Part shown: piece by piece, positions 33,190 through 45,083 of the stretch | How the letters are laid out: every line of letters starts with the position of its first letter | Numbering within the stretch: the stretch's first letter is position 1 | Assembly (NCBI GenBank): GCA_964017235.1 | Contig: OZ024934.1 | Span: 91,416,706 to 91,480,705 of the forward strand | DNA from: Sabellastarte sp. h YS-2021 | Taxonomy: Eukaryota > Annelida > Polychaeta > Sabellida > Sabellidae | Direction of reading: 5' to 3' | Length of the DNA: 64,000 bases | The notes under the pieces: model-generated | The model's database searches: none | Told to the model about the DNA's origin: nothing | What the model saw: only the letters and a program-made list of their open reading frames with translations | Position numbers and translations under genes: made by a program

Positions 33190-34564
33190 ACCATTAAAAT
33201 CTAAACAAGTGGTTTATTTCTATTATAAAATGTTAGTGGTCAGACCGGTTCTGAAAACAAAAAACCAGTTTCCGGGAAACTGAAAGAAATACGGGATTTC
33301 GAAAGTGTGCACTGATATGATGAAAAATTCTACGTGAACGTACATGAGCTTAATTGTCAAGAGGAAATATGTAGTGTTACATATTTTGAAGTTTATAAAC
33401 CTCATTTGCCATGAATATAAAGTAAAAATGTTTCCTTAAATGTATATGTTCTTTATTGATTTATGAAGTATTAACCAGTAAAAAGCACCCTGATCTTTCA
33501 GAAGATTGTGGTTATATGCCATGCTTGTTAGTGGATGGGGTATTGTATATCTCACTAATTCTACTAACCTGGGCGTACTGGCTTATACATAACTATGCCC
33601 CTGATAGCCACTAAATGCAGTGATAGTAATATCGCGTCAATATGACACTGCAGTTTTGTGTTGCATGTTGATTGATAAATTCTTTAATCCAAGCATGTTT
33701 GTAGCTTTTGTGCAGTGAAAGAGGCACTTTTAGTGTAAAACTATCTAGAGTAGGAAGTGTGAAATGCATCACTACTAATGTATACCCTTTAAAGGTTAGA
33801 CAAAGTTATTTCAATTTATGGCAATTTTCTTCCGGAAAGATAAAGAGGCCAAGCGTGGTCATAAAAATCACACATAAAGAATTTCCTTGCAAGTCAAGTA
33901 AATGGTGAATTTCTCCTACTGTGGTGGATTTTACATTTCCAGGTGATGAGTAAGTTCATTTACTTTAATATTGAGAGAATACTGGTTTTTACTAGATTCA
34001 AAGTTTTTCTTTTAAAAAGAATGCAATTATTATTTTTTGATGCATCATACTGAAAGTGTGATCTTTGAAACTCATAACATGTTCTTTTATTGATATATGA
34101 CTGGCTTAATGTACTAAAATGACTTTATTCATGACAGAGTACATATACTTGTACTATTGTTTTAAAGGGCTGTTAACTTCCACAAGACTATTAAAGTATT
34201 AGTGACTTGCTTTTTATTTATTTGCATGGAAAATGGTTTTGGTGAAAATTAAACATGTTGAGCAGTTACTTTGATAAATTGATTCTGATAAATTAATAGT
34301 TGAAATTAATCTACTTTTTATTTGCCTTTCATTCATTTTTAGATGCATTTTTTTCTGGGGTATTTGGTTTGCACAAATGCCATGTAATCTAAGAGAGTGG
34401 GATATCTTGTACTAACATTGTGCTATACTTATTTAGTGTTATTTTCAGGTCTTCAGGAAATTGTATTATTATTTGTAGAAGTGTGCTTTGAAATAGAAGT
34501 TACAAAAATAAACAAATTATCCGTTTATTAATTTTCCTGTATTGTTATCATTTCAATGCTATTT
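33190..34564. other. Intergenic, nothing recognised
   Basis: AT-rich, only short frames. No repeat hallmark seen. Confidence 0.5.
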
Positions 34565-36260
34565 ATGTAGACAGGGAAAAAAAGCTACACATAAATGTTC
34601 TGGAGCTGAAGGCGCTTTCTCTGGCCCTTCAAAGGTTCAAAGACCAGTGTCAGGACCAAACAGTGTTGATTGCTACAGACAACTCAACAGTAGTAGCATA
34701 CATAAACAAACAAGGAGGAACTCGGTGGAGATGTGCACTCTCCTGTGGAACATCATGACGTGGTGCCATCATTACCAGATAACCTTAAAAGCCAGACACA
34801 TTCCAGGATGTCTGAATGTGATGGCCGACCTGTCCAGGTCGAACCAAGTCCAGTCAACAGAATGGTCACTGCATCCACAGGTGTTCAAACAGATCTGTCA
34901 CAAGAGGTTCACTCCTCATGTAGATGTATTTGCCGCTCGTCTGAACCACAAAGTTCCACTGTATGTATCTCCATATGTATCACATAAACTGGTCGGGTCT
35001 CACTGCTTATGCTTACCATCCCACGGCTCTCCTTCACAGGGTGATCAAAAAAATCAGGCAATCCAGTTGTCTGATCATTGTAATAGCCCCAGGCTGGCCA
35101 TGGATGCCCTAGTTTTGGGACCTAGTGCAGATCTCAACAGAGATCCCACTTGAACTACCAGTCTTGAGAACTCTTCTCAAACAGTCCCACAACTATGTGT
35201 TTCACAGCAATCCACAACATCTCAACCTCCACGCCTGGTGTCCAGTAGTGGACAGCTCCAAGAACAAGGCTTCTCTGTGGAGGTGGCAGAGAGAATTGCT
35301 GCACCTCAGAGGTCATCAACAGGGACCATCTACAAGTCAAAGTGGGCCCTATTTGAGAAATGGTGCTGAGAAAATTCGGTGGATTTCTCCACTCCCTCTG
35401 TGAAGCAAATCTCACACTTCTTCATGTACCTGTACCAAGACCTAAAGAGGCGCCCTTCGACCATTGATGGTTATAGGACGGCCATTGTTGACACCTTGGG
35501 CCCAGCGGGGCTCCATATTTTTCAAAACTAAGACCTTAACAGGTTACTCTCCAGTTTTCACAGGGATCGTCCCAAAAGCTTCAGGAATCTACCAAAATGG
35601 AACCTTTCTGTTATGCAGCTGTGCTTAATGAGCTCACAAAAGCACCCTTTGAGCCTATGAAAGACAGACCTCAAACATCTTACCCTCAAAACTGCTTTCT
35701 TGCTAGCTTTGGCCACAGGCAAGCGCCGCAGCAAAATTCATGTCTGGGTTGCAAACAAGGTATCTAATCTAGGCCAATGAGAAAAGGTTGCTTTGTTCCC
35801 CTTCTTCAGATTTCTTAGATAGCAAGAGAATGTTCCCAAAGTGTGTCTCCGGTGACTATTCCTGCTTTGACTACTGTTGTAGATAGACAATTCAAAGAAA
35901 ACAGGATGCTGTACGGGCCCTGAGGTATTCTCTGGATCGAACCAAAGACCTAAGGGGGTCTCGATCCCTACGTTTTATTTCCTTCAAGAAAGGACACACC
36001 TCGGACATCAGACCTGCTACACTCTCTTCTTGGCTAAAACAAACTATCCTACTTTGTTACAAACAAGCAGACCAACAAGCCTTGGGCTTGGTCTAAGTTT
36101 CAGCGCATGACATTTGGGCCTTTGCGGCCTCTAAGGCCTTTTACAGTGGGGTTTTGTTGGACCAAATCATGCAAGCCTGTCACTGAAAAGCTCGCAGTAC
36201 ATTTACAAACAAGCATTTCTCAAGCTTTGACATAGTATTCCAGATCCATTTGTTTAAGCA
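34565..36260 (+). pseudogene. Decayed DIRS-like element, RNase H to tyrosine recombinase
   Basis: In changing frames the sequence matches the downstream half of the element at 40517-46713: RNase H (LNVLELKALSLALQRF, LIATDNSTVVAYINKQGG, LKARHIPGCLNVMADLSR), the MT-like part (VDVFAARLNHKVP), then recombinase pieces (YKSKWALFEKWC, RPSTIDGYRTAI, ASGK-like ATGKRRSK). Frameshifts and stops are many. RT, gag and both terminal repeats are missing. It is much older than the other two copies. Confidence 0.85.
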
Positions 36261-37579
36261 AGATAATCAGTGCATGATGCTGGGGGTAATAAAAAGCCAC
36301 TTCAGAGAAAAGGGGCTGAGCATCATTCTGATGCTCCCCCAATCACTTGTGTGCTAGACTGAATTAACAGATCACCAGTCAACTGGGATCCACTGTTTTC
36401 TTTTTATGTTGAGGCCTTTTTTGATGCACTGATATGCAAATAGTTTTGCCAATTCCTGTCTATTCTCCCAAGATGGTGTTCATAAATCCAAGATGCAATT
36501 TTAAACAAAAAACCTAAATCTGATTTTCAGCATATAATTTAAACAGGATGTCATTTGATAATAGATAAAAATCATAATATATATTCAAAGTAGTTTTATA
36601 AATATTTAATACCTTTACTACAGAAAAAGGAAAACAATTACTCAAATATTCTCTTAAGAGAAATCACAAATTAAAGCAGTGTGACATTCAAACATTATGT
36701 AAATATTGATACTGAGTTAGTACTGAATCAATTATCTGCTAAAACGGTTATAAAAGATCCAATTTTTTGACATACATTTTTTTAAAAATAGAATCAAATG
36801 CAAATAAGCTATTTCGAAAAAGGTAGAAGAATAAAAAATACCTACACTTAGTTGTATAACAAGTTATCATCTCATATATGAATTTTCAGGGAATAGGCAT
36901 GTTCCCTTATTAAACATATCCACTGTTACATATATCAATTTTATAATTTATAGGTATTTGCAAATAAATTTTACATACAAAAAATTAACTTGTAGATATA
37001 ACTAAATTAATCTCACTAGTTACAAGGTCTCTAAGGTAACTTTCAAATGAAACTACATAACTGAAATTAAGAAGTTACTTACATGGGATATATGAGTTAA
37101 TAATTTGTATGTATCCCTTCATACTAAGTGGCGAGTACCTCGACGATCCAAGTTCAGAACTCAGATACTATATGTGGCATATCTGAGCTTCCATAGGACA
37201 TTCGAGAGATCCTTAAACATTGGATGGTTTGGTCATAATATTACACAGTTCTTAGTTCTACTCTTTTTATGCAATGTGTGCACATTGATCCAAAACAAAC
37301 CGCTTATCCCAACAACGATCACTACAATGGGCTTTATTTATTTTGAATACAAGCTTTATGTAAATGACTTGCCATATCCAGAAATGAACTAGACAAGCGA
37401 ATATACCAGTAAACTGAATCTGCTGTAAACTAAAACTGTCTTAAACTGAATTGTTAAAAGTGAATTGAAAAAGTAATGAGACAATTTGAATGGGTGGTAA
37501 CACTGACACAAGATAATATTTTCTTTCAAAGAAAACTTTGAACTTTAGGATAATTTGTTGACTTTGATATCTCTTAACC
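36261..37579. other. Intergenic, nothing recognised
   Basis: Very AT-rich. A few hundred bases after the DIRS relic may be decayed element tail, but I could not match it. Confidence 0.45.
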
Positions 37580-40056
37580 ATGGCTTTGTCAAAACATGCT
37601 CAAGTGGAAAGAGGTAACTACAATAAGGATATGCTAAATAGTAGATTATATTATTTTCAGAAAAAACATGTCAGGCTATACATTGTGAAATAATTATGCA
37701 TTCATTTGTTAATGATTTGTTGAAAAATATGTTTGTTTTATTAAATTAATTTCCAGTATCTGCTAAAGGCCAACCAGACAGGAGATTCTTTAATGTGTTA
37801 CAAATGAACTTTAATTTCAAAACATATTGATGGATTTCATGCACATTTGGAATGTATATACTAATGTTTCAGGGGAATATCTTGACTCTGGAAAGACATC
37901 AGATTTAAGATGATTTTAAAAATCTGCAAAGATTTTTGCGTCAATCAATTAAAAATAGTTGATCTATTTCTTTAAACTTTGTATGTGTGCCTATCTAATG
38001 CATTCAGATTGGCTTTAAACACCAATCAGTATCATAATCATAGTGGCAAAAACATTATTGAAAATTGGAGTACTTAAATCAGTACTTGATTTGTATGTTA
38101 TATAAGTAATTGAGCTTTTTCACTGAAGAAAATTATTCAACTACTTTTCATGTAAAGTATATGGGTATAAGTTTGGAAAATTAAGCTGCAGGTGTTATCA
38201 AGGTGTTGGATAATTGTGTAAGCTTTTGGCTTAAACCTAAAAACCTATTTTTTACATCATTTTATGATTCTCTATTGGTTAAGCATATTTCTTATTTCTG
38301 GCCTACTGTTAGAGAAAATTTTGAGTGTTGTATAGGTTAGAAAAATTCATGAATCTCTAACAGTGTTTTTCACCGCTATAACTGTCCCTGAATAAAAACT
38401 GTGCTCTTTTAAAACTACATAATCCCCAAGTGGCTGAACATTTTAGAGCAAATCTAACATGTTATGAATGAAATCTGTAAATCAGTCTTGCATGGACTGA
38501 TCCAAGTGTCTGTTATCTTTGTAAATTTGATGTTCTTTAAGCTTATTATAGGGTATTGACACTTTTTAATACAGTCTTTTTCACAAAAGCTAACTTTTTC
38601 ATCTATAATATTTTATTTGTTCTTGCATCGCTGTTTTACTTTCAGAAATCAATGCGTTACTACAGCCAAATAAAGAAATCTCTAAAAGTGTTCCATGTCG
38701 ATGGTCAAAAGCAAGTTTTAATGATATCTGTCTGGGTGACCACGTATGTTACTATCAGTTCCCATATTATAAACATGGCATTGTTATTGAAAAACATCAC
38801 CAAAGTCAAGTTGTGAAACTACTGAGGTATCATATAAGCAAGAACGAAATTTGTGAAGTGGAGATCAAGTATAAAAACACAAAAAATCATTTCTTGGTCA
38901 AAGGTTCCAGAAGTGAAATCAAAATTCAAACAGCAATATACAGTGGTCCATGTTTTGATTCTGACAAAGTTATTCAAAGGGCACTTGCTCGATGCCATGA
39001 AAAACAATATGATCCCATCACCAACTTTGCCAGGGCTTTTCCCCACTGGTGTAAAACAGGCAAAGGGGGGCTGACTGCAATAAACCAGATTCAGCTGAAT
39101 GAGGGCAGGGAGGTTATCAACCTCATAGAGGTTCTGAGGAAAGGGGATCATATTGTGTTTGATCGGGGTTCCTACACTCACCATGCGATTGTGCTTGCTG
39201 TAAGTCCTCTGGAAAATAAGATTGAAGTGATTCATTTTACCACTAGTGAACACAAGAAAGGTGAAATAAAGAGGGAGGTATAACCCGCCACAAACAGGAG
39301 GGAACCCTATTCAGGTTAACCTATAGGGCACTCACTGAAAGTGAACCAGATCATGTAGTATTAAGGGCCATGTTGATAGAGCAAAAGGGTATTGATTACA
39401 AGTTGTTTGGTGGAAACTGTGAGCATCTGGCAACTTGGTGCAAAACTGGTATCTGGGACAGTGGACAGGTTAAGCATTTAGCAGTATATGTTTGGAGGCA
39501 GTTCGTCAAATTTGGTATTAAGATGGGTTCACAAGTGCTTGTAAGAATCATTAGTGGGAGTTTTGCCAGTCTTGTTGACATATTTGCCAGTTTGTATGTA
39601 CAAATTCTGGGTAAAAATGTAGACGTGATCAGCTGTGTGATATACTGCATCACAGATATAGCATGCAACATCTATGATGTCAGAAAGAAATACAAAGAGG
39701 GTAAGCTTAAGGGAAACGCCCTCCAAGATGAAATTATCAAGAGAGTGGTTAGGTGTCTAGTGGTTGACAGCAGTGTGGTGTTGGGCAATATTCTTGGTCA
39801 GATATTTATACCTGTTCCCATACTTGGTGCATTCATTGGTGGGGTATGTGGTCTTGCTTTGGGGGAGCTGATCAATTTTCTCATACAGAAACTTGCTGCC
39901 ATTCTGAAAAGTCAGAAAGCAAAACTGTTATGGGAAAAGAACATAGAACAGTTGCGCAACAGTCCATCAGAGTTGCAAAGAATGCTGAGTGAGTTTCCAT
40001 GCTACTCTCACAGTGACTGGTGTTGTATTGGTATATGTGAGAAGGATGCTGAGTGA
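37580..40056 (+). CDS. Tandem LRAT-domain protein with glycine-zipper tail, one frameshift
   Basis: Exon 1 is 37580-37613 (ACCATGG start, MALSKHAQVER, donor GTAACT). Exon 2 begins 38646 after TTTCAG; the phases agree. LRAT/NlpC-P60-type proteins act as acyltransferases or phospholipases on membranes. Domain 1 has LGDHVCYYQFPYYKHGIVIE and ends NFARAFPHWCKTG: the usual NCEH is absent, so its nucleophile is lost. Domain 2 has GDHIVFDRGSYTHHAIV, EVIHFT and NCEHLATWCKTG, with His and Cys intact. After it come hydrophobic segments and a Gly-rich stretch (PVPILGAFIGGVCGLALGEL). A one-base deletion near 39270-39283 puts TAA at 39281-39283, and the frame then continues to 40056. This is a recent pseudogene, an allele, or an assembly error. 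AATAAA lies near 40165. Confidence 0.8.
39270..39283 (+). other. Frameshift splitting the LRAT gene
   Basis: The upstream frame reads ...KGEIKREV then TAA. The next frame resumes at once with ITRHKQEGTLFRLTYRAL. The protein is otherwise colinear with an LRAT domain. Confidence 0.75.
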
Positions 40057-40516
40057 GTTTCTATCCTTCTTCCAAAGTGACTTGTCTTATATTAGTATAG
40101 CTTAGGCAGATCTTTGTAGTATCCCGTTTCTTTGTTGGCTATTGTTTTTATCTGCTGATCACAAATAAAGAAAAATGGTTCTAAGCATGGTTGTATTAGC
40201 ATTTGAGGTACAGTTGAGGCATAGTAAATTAAACAATGACAGATGTATCATATGGGCGCTAATATGCACCTTTTCAATTTTTATTGTCCCTACAATTTGA
40301 TCCAGATTTTAGATATCATTCCTTCAAAAAAATTTGTTAAATATTCATTTCTAAAAATGTTGTCACTATCAGGTGTCATTCAGTAAAGTCATACAAGTGA
40401 GTGATACCATGAATTGACCACTAAATGATATAAAGACATTTACATTGCATTCATGATTAGAATTGTGGTTGGGGGTTACCATTTCTACCATATCTTATAA
40501 CAATAATAATAATGAT
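40057..40516. other. LRAT gene 3' end and short intergenic DNA
   Basis: Contains the poly(A) signal near 40165 and an AAT microsatellite at about 40500-40515, next to the DIRS-like insertion. Confidence 0.5.
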
Positions 40517-40708
40517 AATTTCATTGCGTTAATACATCTTACCTACCAGACGATAGCTATAGCCCGGCGCCAGCCGGTCCCGCCAAACGAAAGAAAAGAC
40601 GTCCTGGGTTTCACCCCCGGCAGGACCGGTACATTACACTCCACTCGCCAGGTGGCCTAGTTCCTGCTTCACTCGCCAGAGGGACGTGACGTCATAGCAT
40701 CTTTTTCG
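40517..40708 (+). repeat. Left inverted terminal repeat, DIRS copy 1
   Basis: Matches the inverse of 46500-46713. It includes CTACCAGACGATAGCTATAG, ACGTCCTGGG and, at its inner end, TGACGTCATAGCATCTTTTT. Confidence 0.93.
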
Positions 40709-40821
40709 TTTGGCGCGATATTCAAAGTTTGAATTTTTGGAAACTCTTTTTATTTTGAGTAGTTCTTAATTTATACAGTGTGTTTTGTGTTACGATTTGT
40801 CAGTTAGTTGGATAAACTACC

Positions 40822-42766
40822 ATGGCATCTCCAGGACAAAGGAAAGGAGCCTGCGGGCATATCATGGCTAATTTTGACCCTCATTCTCGTTGTGCCAGAT
40901 GCAGGGATAAAGGGTTGGGCCAAGACCCGTGTGTTTTAAAGTTGCAGTGTGAGTTTTGTGACACTTTAACCCCTGAACAATTGCTCCAGCTTTCAACCCC
41001 TACGTACAAACTGCGGAAGGAGAAATCTAAATCCAAAGAAGCCCTTGTGGATCCGTCCACTGTCACTATCGTGTCTCAGGTGGAAGCTCAGGAAGTTGCT
41101 TCAACTTCTCCACCCCATGTTGCTGAACAAGATCTCTCTTTACCTCCACCTATGTTCCGCCAAGAGTTAAAAGACTTGGACGAAAAGTGGTCAGTACGTA
41201 TGGCCCGTCTGGAAGCACTCATTACTTTGGGGCAGCGTCCTTCACCTCAACCTTCCTTCTCACCGGTCAAGGCACCGGTACCGCACCAAGCTCCCGCGGG
41301 AGCTCTTTCTCAGGCACCTTTTCTCTTATCATCTGTCCCTTCCGGCCAAGCCGCCCCGGCTTTTGGCCCGGATAGGATAAAACCTAGTGCCACTGTCACT
41401 ACCAGCTCAATATCTAGGACGTCTCCTCTAGAAGGCCTTTACTCTGAACAGGACCCGGAACCGGTATTCTCTCAACAGAGTTCTTCCGGCCCGGTGGCCT
41501 CTGCTTTGCCTCAACCTCCTCCGCAATCCAGCTTGTTCAAGTCAGCTCCGGAGCACTTTGAAGAAGGTGAGGTATCTGACCAAGAAGACGTCACTGACCA
41601 TCCTGATCAAGAATCTCCAGATTTGGATAAGACATTGAGCGAAGATCAAAATTACAGAGAGACTGTTAGGGGAGTACGTGCTTTCATGGGCTGGTCGCAT
41701 ATCCCAGATCTTGAGTATACTCCAAGTTCCAAGTCAGACAATCCCTGGATTGGCCACCGGGCACAACCTGTAGGCAAGGTCTCTATCGACTTACCACCAG
41801 AGGACTGGCTTTGTAAGAAGCTTGAAAATTTAAATCTCGTCCTCATAGAAGGTTACCCGTCCAAGTCTACGGAACCGGGTGGACTTCATGTTGATCAGTA
41901 TCTCCGCCCCCCCCAAATCTCAGGCAAGGTGGTACGGTATTCATCCCGCTGAAAACAAAGACATCACTAGGCCGGGAAAATATGTTACTACTTGGCCCAA
42001 TGACGCGGCGAAGTTGAACAGTTCCTTTGCCCGAATTGGTAAACCTGCTCTTGCTTCATCCCAACCCGCCTCCCGCCCTATTGCTCAGGATACGCTCCGG
42101 AAGTGGGAGAAAGCAGCAAAAGAGACCAGTTATATTTGTAACCAGTCCGCTGGTTTCAATAGGTGCATCACCAAGATACAGGACTCGTTTCAAGAACAGT
42201 TACAAATTCTTCAGACAGAGTTGGGAAAAGGAAAATCTTCCACAAAAGCTCAAGGTGCACTTGATGAATTACATTTCCTGTCTGCATTCAACCAAAATGT
42301 GAGTTTTGCGGTTGGCAAATCCCTCCAACACCTCTCAGATTTCACTTTTATACAAATGGCTAATTTAACTCTGGTCAGGAGGGATTCTTATCTTGAGCAC
42401 CTAAAAGCTGGCGTCAAGCCAGATACCTTTTCCTCTCTCAGGAACTGTCCTCTGCAAACCAGGGCTTTGTTTCCGGACGACATTATCCGGAGGGCGGAAG
42501 ATGAAATAGCAGCATTTGAGTCACATAAGCGTACCAACCAGCCCGGTCCGGGCCGTGGTGGGTTCGCCGGCACTCAGAAAAAGCAACACCGTTACCAGCC
42601 ATATTCAACATGGAAACAGGACGATTCTGGAAACTCCGGGGCTCCCGGCAAAGAGATGCCTGCATGGAAAACATTTGGCAATCGCGGGAGAGCCCGTGGC
42701 AGAGGCAGGGGTGGTCAACCCGGTCGCGGTTCGCGCCCTGCCAGAGATGCTAAGGCGTATAAATGA
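40822..42766 (+). pseudogene. Gag of DIRS copy 1, one frameshift
   Basis: Starts at the ATG of MASPGQRKGACGHIMANF. The N-terminus holds a Cys/His module (C-x2-H, C-x2-C, C, C-x2-C) common to DIRS-type Gag. The first frame runs to 41952 and the colinear continuation is one frame on, to 42766. The switch falls in a run of eight C (41907-41914) where the copy at 57.4 kb has no such run, so one extra C explains it. The C-terminus is RG-rich (RGRARGRGRGGQPGRG), fit for nucleic-acid binding. It ends TATAAATGA. Confidence 0.9.
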
Positions 42767-45083
42767 CAATCACTGCAAAGTTCCTCCGGAAGTAACATCC
42801 TGTCCGGAGTTTGGTGTTGTAAATGTAACAAAGACAAGTCTTCCTGTTCTTGTGAAAGACTCTGTAAATTGTCACAATGTTGTTCATCATGTACTTTCTG
42901 TAAAAAACATCAGGCAGCCACAAAAGAAAGGCATAAGTCCAATCTTAAACTCACAAAATACAATAAAGTATGTGAAAAGTGCTTCTTTTGTAAATCACTG
43001 TGTCTTTGCCCCAAGTGTGTCAAATGTCCTCAGTGTTGCAAATGTCCAATCAGTAGGGGGACGCCTACAAAATTTTTGGAAAATATGGGCTCTCAAGGGT
43101 GCAAACCCGAAGGTAGTATCCATTTTGAAAAAGGGCTATGTGCTTCCCTTCAAGGTCAGACCTCCCTTAATAAGGGAACCCCTGATAGTAAGCGGCTATG
43201 CAAACCCCACCAGAGACTCCCACTTACAAGAAGCAGTGCAAGCTCTGATCAAGAAAAAGGCAGTAGAGAGGGTCAGGGTTCGAACCTCACTAGCCTTTTT
43301 CAACAGATTGTTCATTGTCCCAAAGCCGAACCAAAAGTGGCGGCCAATTTTGGATCTCAGTACTCTAAATCAGTTTTTATGCGTAAAAACATTCAAAATG
43401 GAGACTCCAGAGACAATCCGGACCTCTCTACAACAAGGCGAGTGGGTGTCATCAATAGATTTCAGCGACGCCTACTTCCACATTCCAATCCACTTCACAT
43501 CCCGAAAATTCCTCAGGTTCCACTTCCAGAACCAGTCGTACCAGTTTCGGGCTCTTCCCTTTGGCCTCTCAACAGCTCCCATGGAGTTCACTGCTGTGGT
43601 CAAAGAGGTCAAGTTAATGGCTCAGTCACGGGGTATAAGAATCCACCAGTACCTAGACGACTGGTTGATTCGAGCCCCTACCAAAGAATCTTGCCACCAG
43701 GGAACCCAGTCCCTCCTAGCCCTTTGCCAGGAGTTGGGCTGGATGGTAAACATGCAAAAATCAGAACTGGAACCCCAACAAGTCTTCGACTTTGTAGGCT
43801 ACCAGTACGACCTGCTCAACGGACTGGTCAGACCGACTCAAAACCGTTGGGAAGCCCTTCAACAAAAAATAACAGGGCTATTGCAGAGGAGATCTTGCCA
43901 AGTGAGAACTTTCATGTCTCTTATAGGCCTTCTCACTGCGACAGAAAAACAGGTGACCCTAGGCAGACTGCACATGAGACCTATTCAGTGGCACCTCAAG
44001 AAGCACTGGAGAGTCCCGGAATCTCTGGAAAAAGAGATCCCAATTCCGAGGTCTCTCCATCAGCACCTGCAGTGGTGGACCCAGGAGTCAAAGGTCCTAA
44101 AGGGTCAACCCTTACACCCCCTACAACACGCAATACAAATCTTTACAGACGCCTCAAAAGAAGGCTGGGGTGCTCACTTAGGCGACTTCACAGCAAGCGG
44201 GACTTGGTCAGTACCCGAACGCAAATTACACATAAACTTCTTAGAGCTAAAGGCCGTGTTGTTAGCACTAAAAAGATTCCAACACTTAGTGCAAGGAAAG
44301 GTCGTCCTGATTGCCACAGACAACACCACAGTTGTGGCATACATCAACAAGGAGGGAGGTATGAGGTCAGGTTCACTGTGTGCCCTTCTTTGGCGGCTCC
44401 TATGTTGGTGCAATCTCAGACAAACAGTACTGAAGGCCAGACATATTCCGGGCCGTCTGAATGTAATTGCAGACAAGTTGTCTCGCCAGGGACAGGTCAT
44501 TCAGACAGAGTGGTCCCTCCATCAGGAGATCTTCGACACCCTTTGCCGAACTTGGCATTATCCCCAAGTGGACATGTTTGCAACAAGGTACAACTGCAAA
44601 CTAGTCCGGTTTGTGTCCCCAATTCCAGACCCGAAGGCCTGGTCAGTGGACGCTCTGACGCTGTCCTGGGAAAACCTGGACATGTACCTCTTTCCCCCAG
44701 TGTCTCTGATGGGGAAGGTGGTCAACAAGCTGTCAGACCATTGGTATCACAGAGCAATCCTGATTGCTCCGGGATGGCCAAACATGCCTTGGTTTTGGGA
44801 CCTAGTGGAGCTGTCGGCCATGGTTCCTCTTTGTCTTCCACACCATCCAGATCTAGTGACCCAACCTTTCAACAAGGCACGTCACAGGGATCTGACAAGC
44901 TTAAACCTCCATGCCTGGCTCCTAGAGCCCAGACCATCAAGGAGCAAGGGTTTTCTAGCCCAGTGGCGGCAAGAATTGAGGCACCTCAAAGACGTTCAAC
45001 CAGAGCAGTCTACGAGGCAAAGTGGGCCCTTTTTGTTAGATGGTGCGAAACAAGTCAGGTGGACTTCAGGAACCCATCTATAA
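42516..45083 (+). CDS. RT-RNase H-methyltransferase-like ORF, DIRS copy 1
   Basis: Open for 855 codons, overlapping gag at the 5' end and the recombinase ORF throughout, in another frame. RT runs from about residue 180 (GGRLQNFW), with VPKPNQKWRPILDL, WVSSIDFSDAYFHIP, ALPFGLSTAP and YLDDW near 379. RNase H has FTDASKEGWGAHL near 541, FLELKAV, ATDNTTVVAY and ARHIPGRLNVIADKLSR. It is followed by the MT-like region typical of DIRS (VDMFATRYNCK near 686, DALTLSW, MYLFPP near 725, LIAPGWPNMPWFWDL). All catalytic residues are present. The true start is unclear: similarity to copy 2 begins near RINDNHC at the gag stop. Confidence 0.92.
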   Translation: MSHISVPTSPVRAVVGSPALRKSNTVTSHIQHGNRTILETPGLPAKRCLHGKHLAIAGEPVAEAGVVNPVAVRALPEMLRRINDNHCKVPPEVTSCPEFGVVNVTKTSLPVLVKDSVNCHNVVHHVLSVKNIRQPQKKGISPILNSQNTIKYVKSASFVNHCVFAPSVSNVLSVANVQSVGGRLQNFWKIWALKGANPKVVSILKKGYVLPFKVRPPLIREPLIVSGYANPTRDSHLQEAVQALIKKKAVERVRVRTSLAFFNRLFIVPKPNQKWRPILDLSTLNQFLCVKTFKMETPETIRTSLQQGEWVSSIDFSDAYFHIPIHFTSRKFLRFHFQNQSYQFRALPFGLSTAPMEFTAVVKEVKLMAQSRGIRIHQYLDDWLIRAPTKESCHQGTQSLLALCQELGWMVNMQKSELEPQQVFDFVGYQYDLLNGLVRPTQNRWEALQQKITGLLQRRSCQVRTFMSLIGLLTATEKQVTLGRLHMRPIQWHLKKHWRVPESLEKEIPIPRSLHQHLQWWTQESKVLKGQPLHPLQHAIQIFTDASKEGWGAHLGDFTASGTWSVPERKLHINFLELKAVLLALKRFQHLVQGKVVLIATDNTTVVAYINKEGGMRSGSLCALLWRLLCWCNLRQTVLKARHIPGRLNVIADKLSRQGQVIQTEWSLHQEIFDTLCRTWHYPQVDMFATRYNCKLVRFVSPIPDPKAWSVDALTLSWENLDMYLFPPVSLMGKVVNKLSDHWYHRAILIAPGWPNMPWFWDLVELSAMVPLCLPHHPDLVTQPFNKARHRDLTSLNLHAWLLEPRPSRSKGFLAQWRQELRHLKDVQPEQSTRQSGPFLLDGAKQVRWTSGTHL

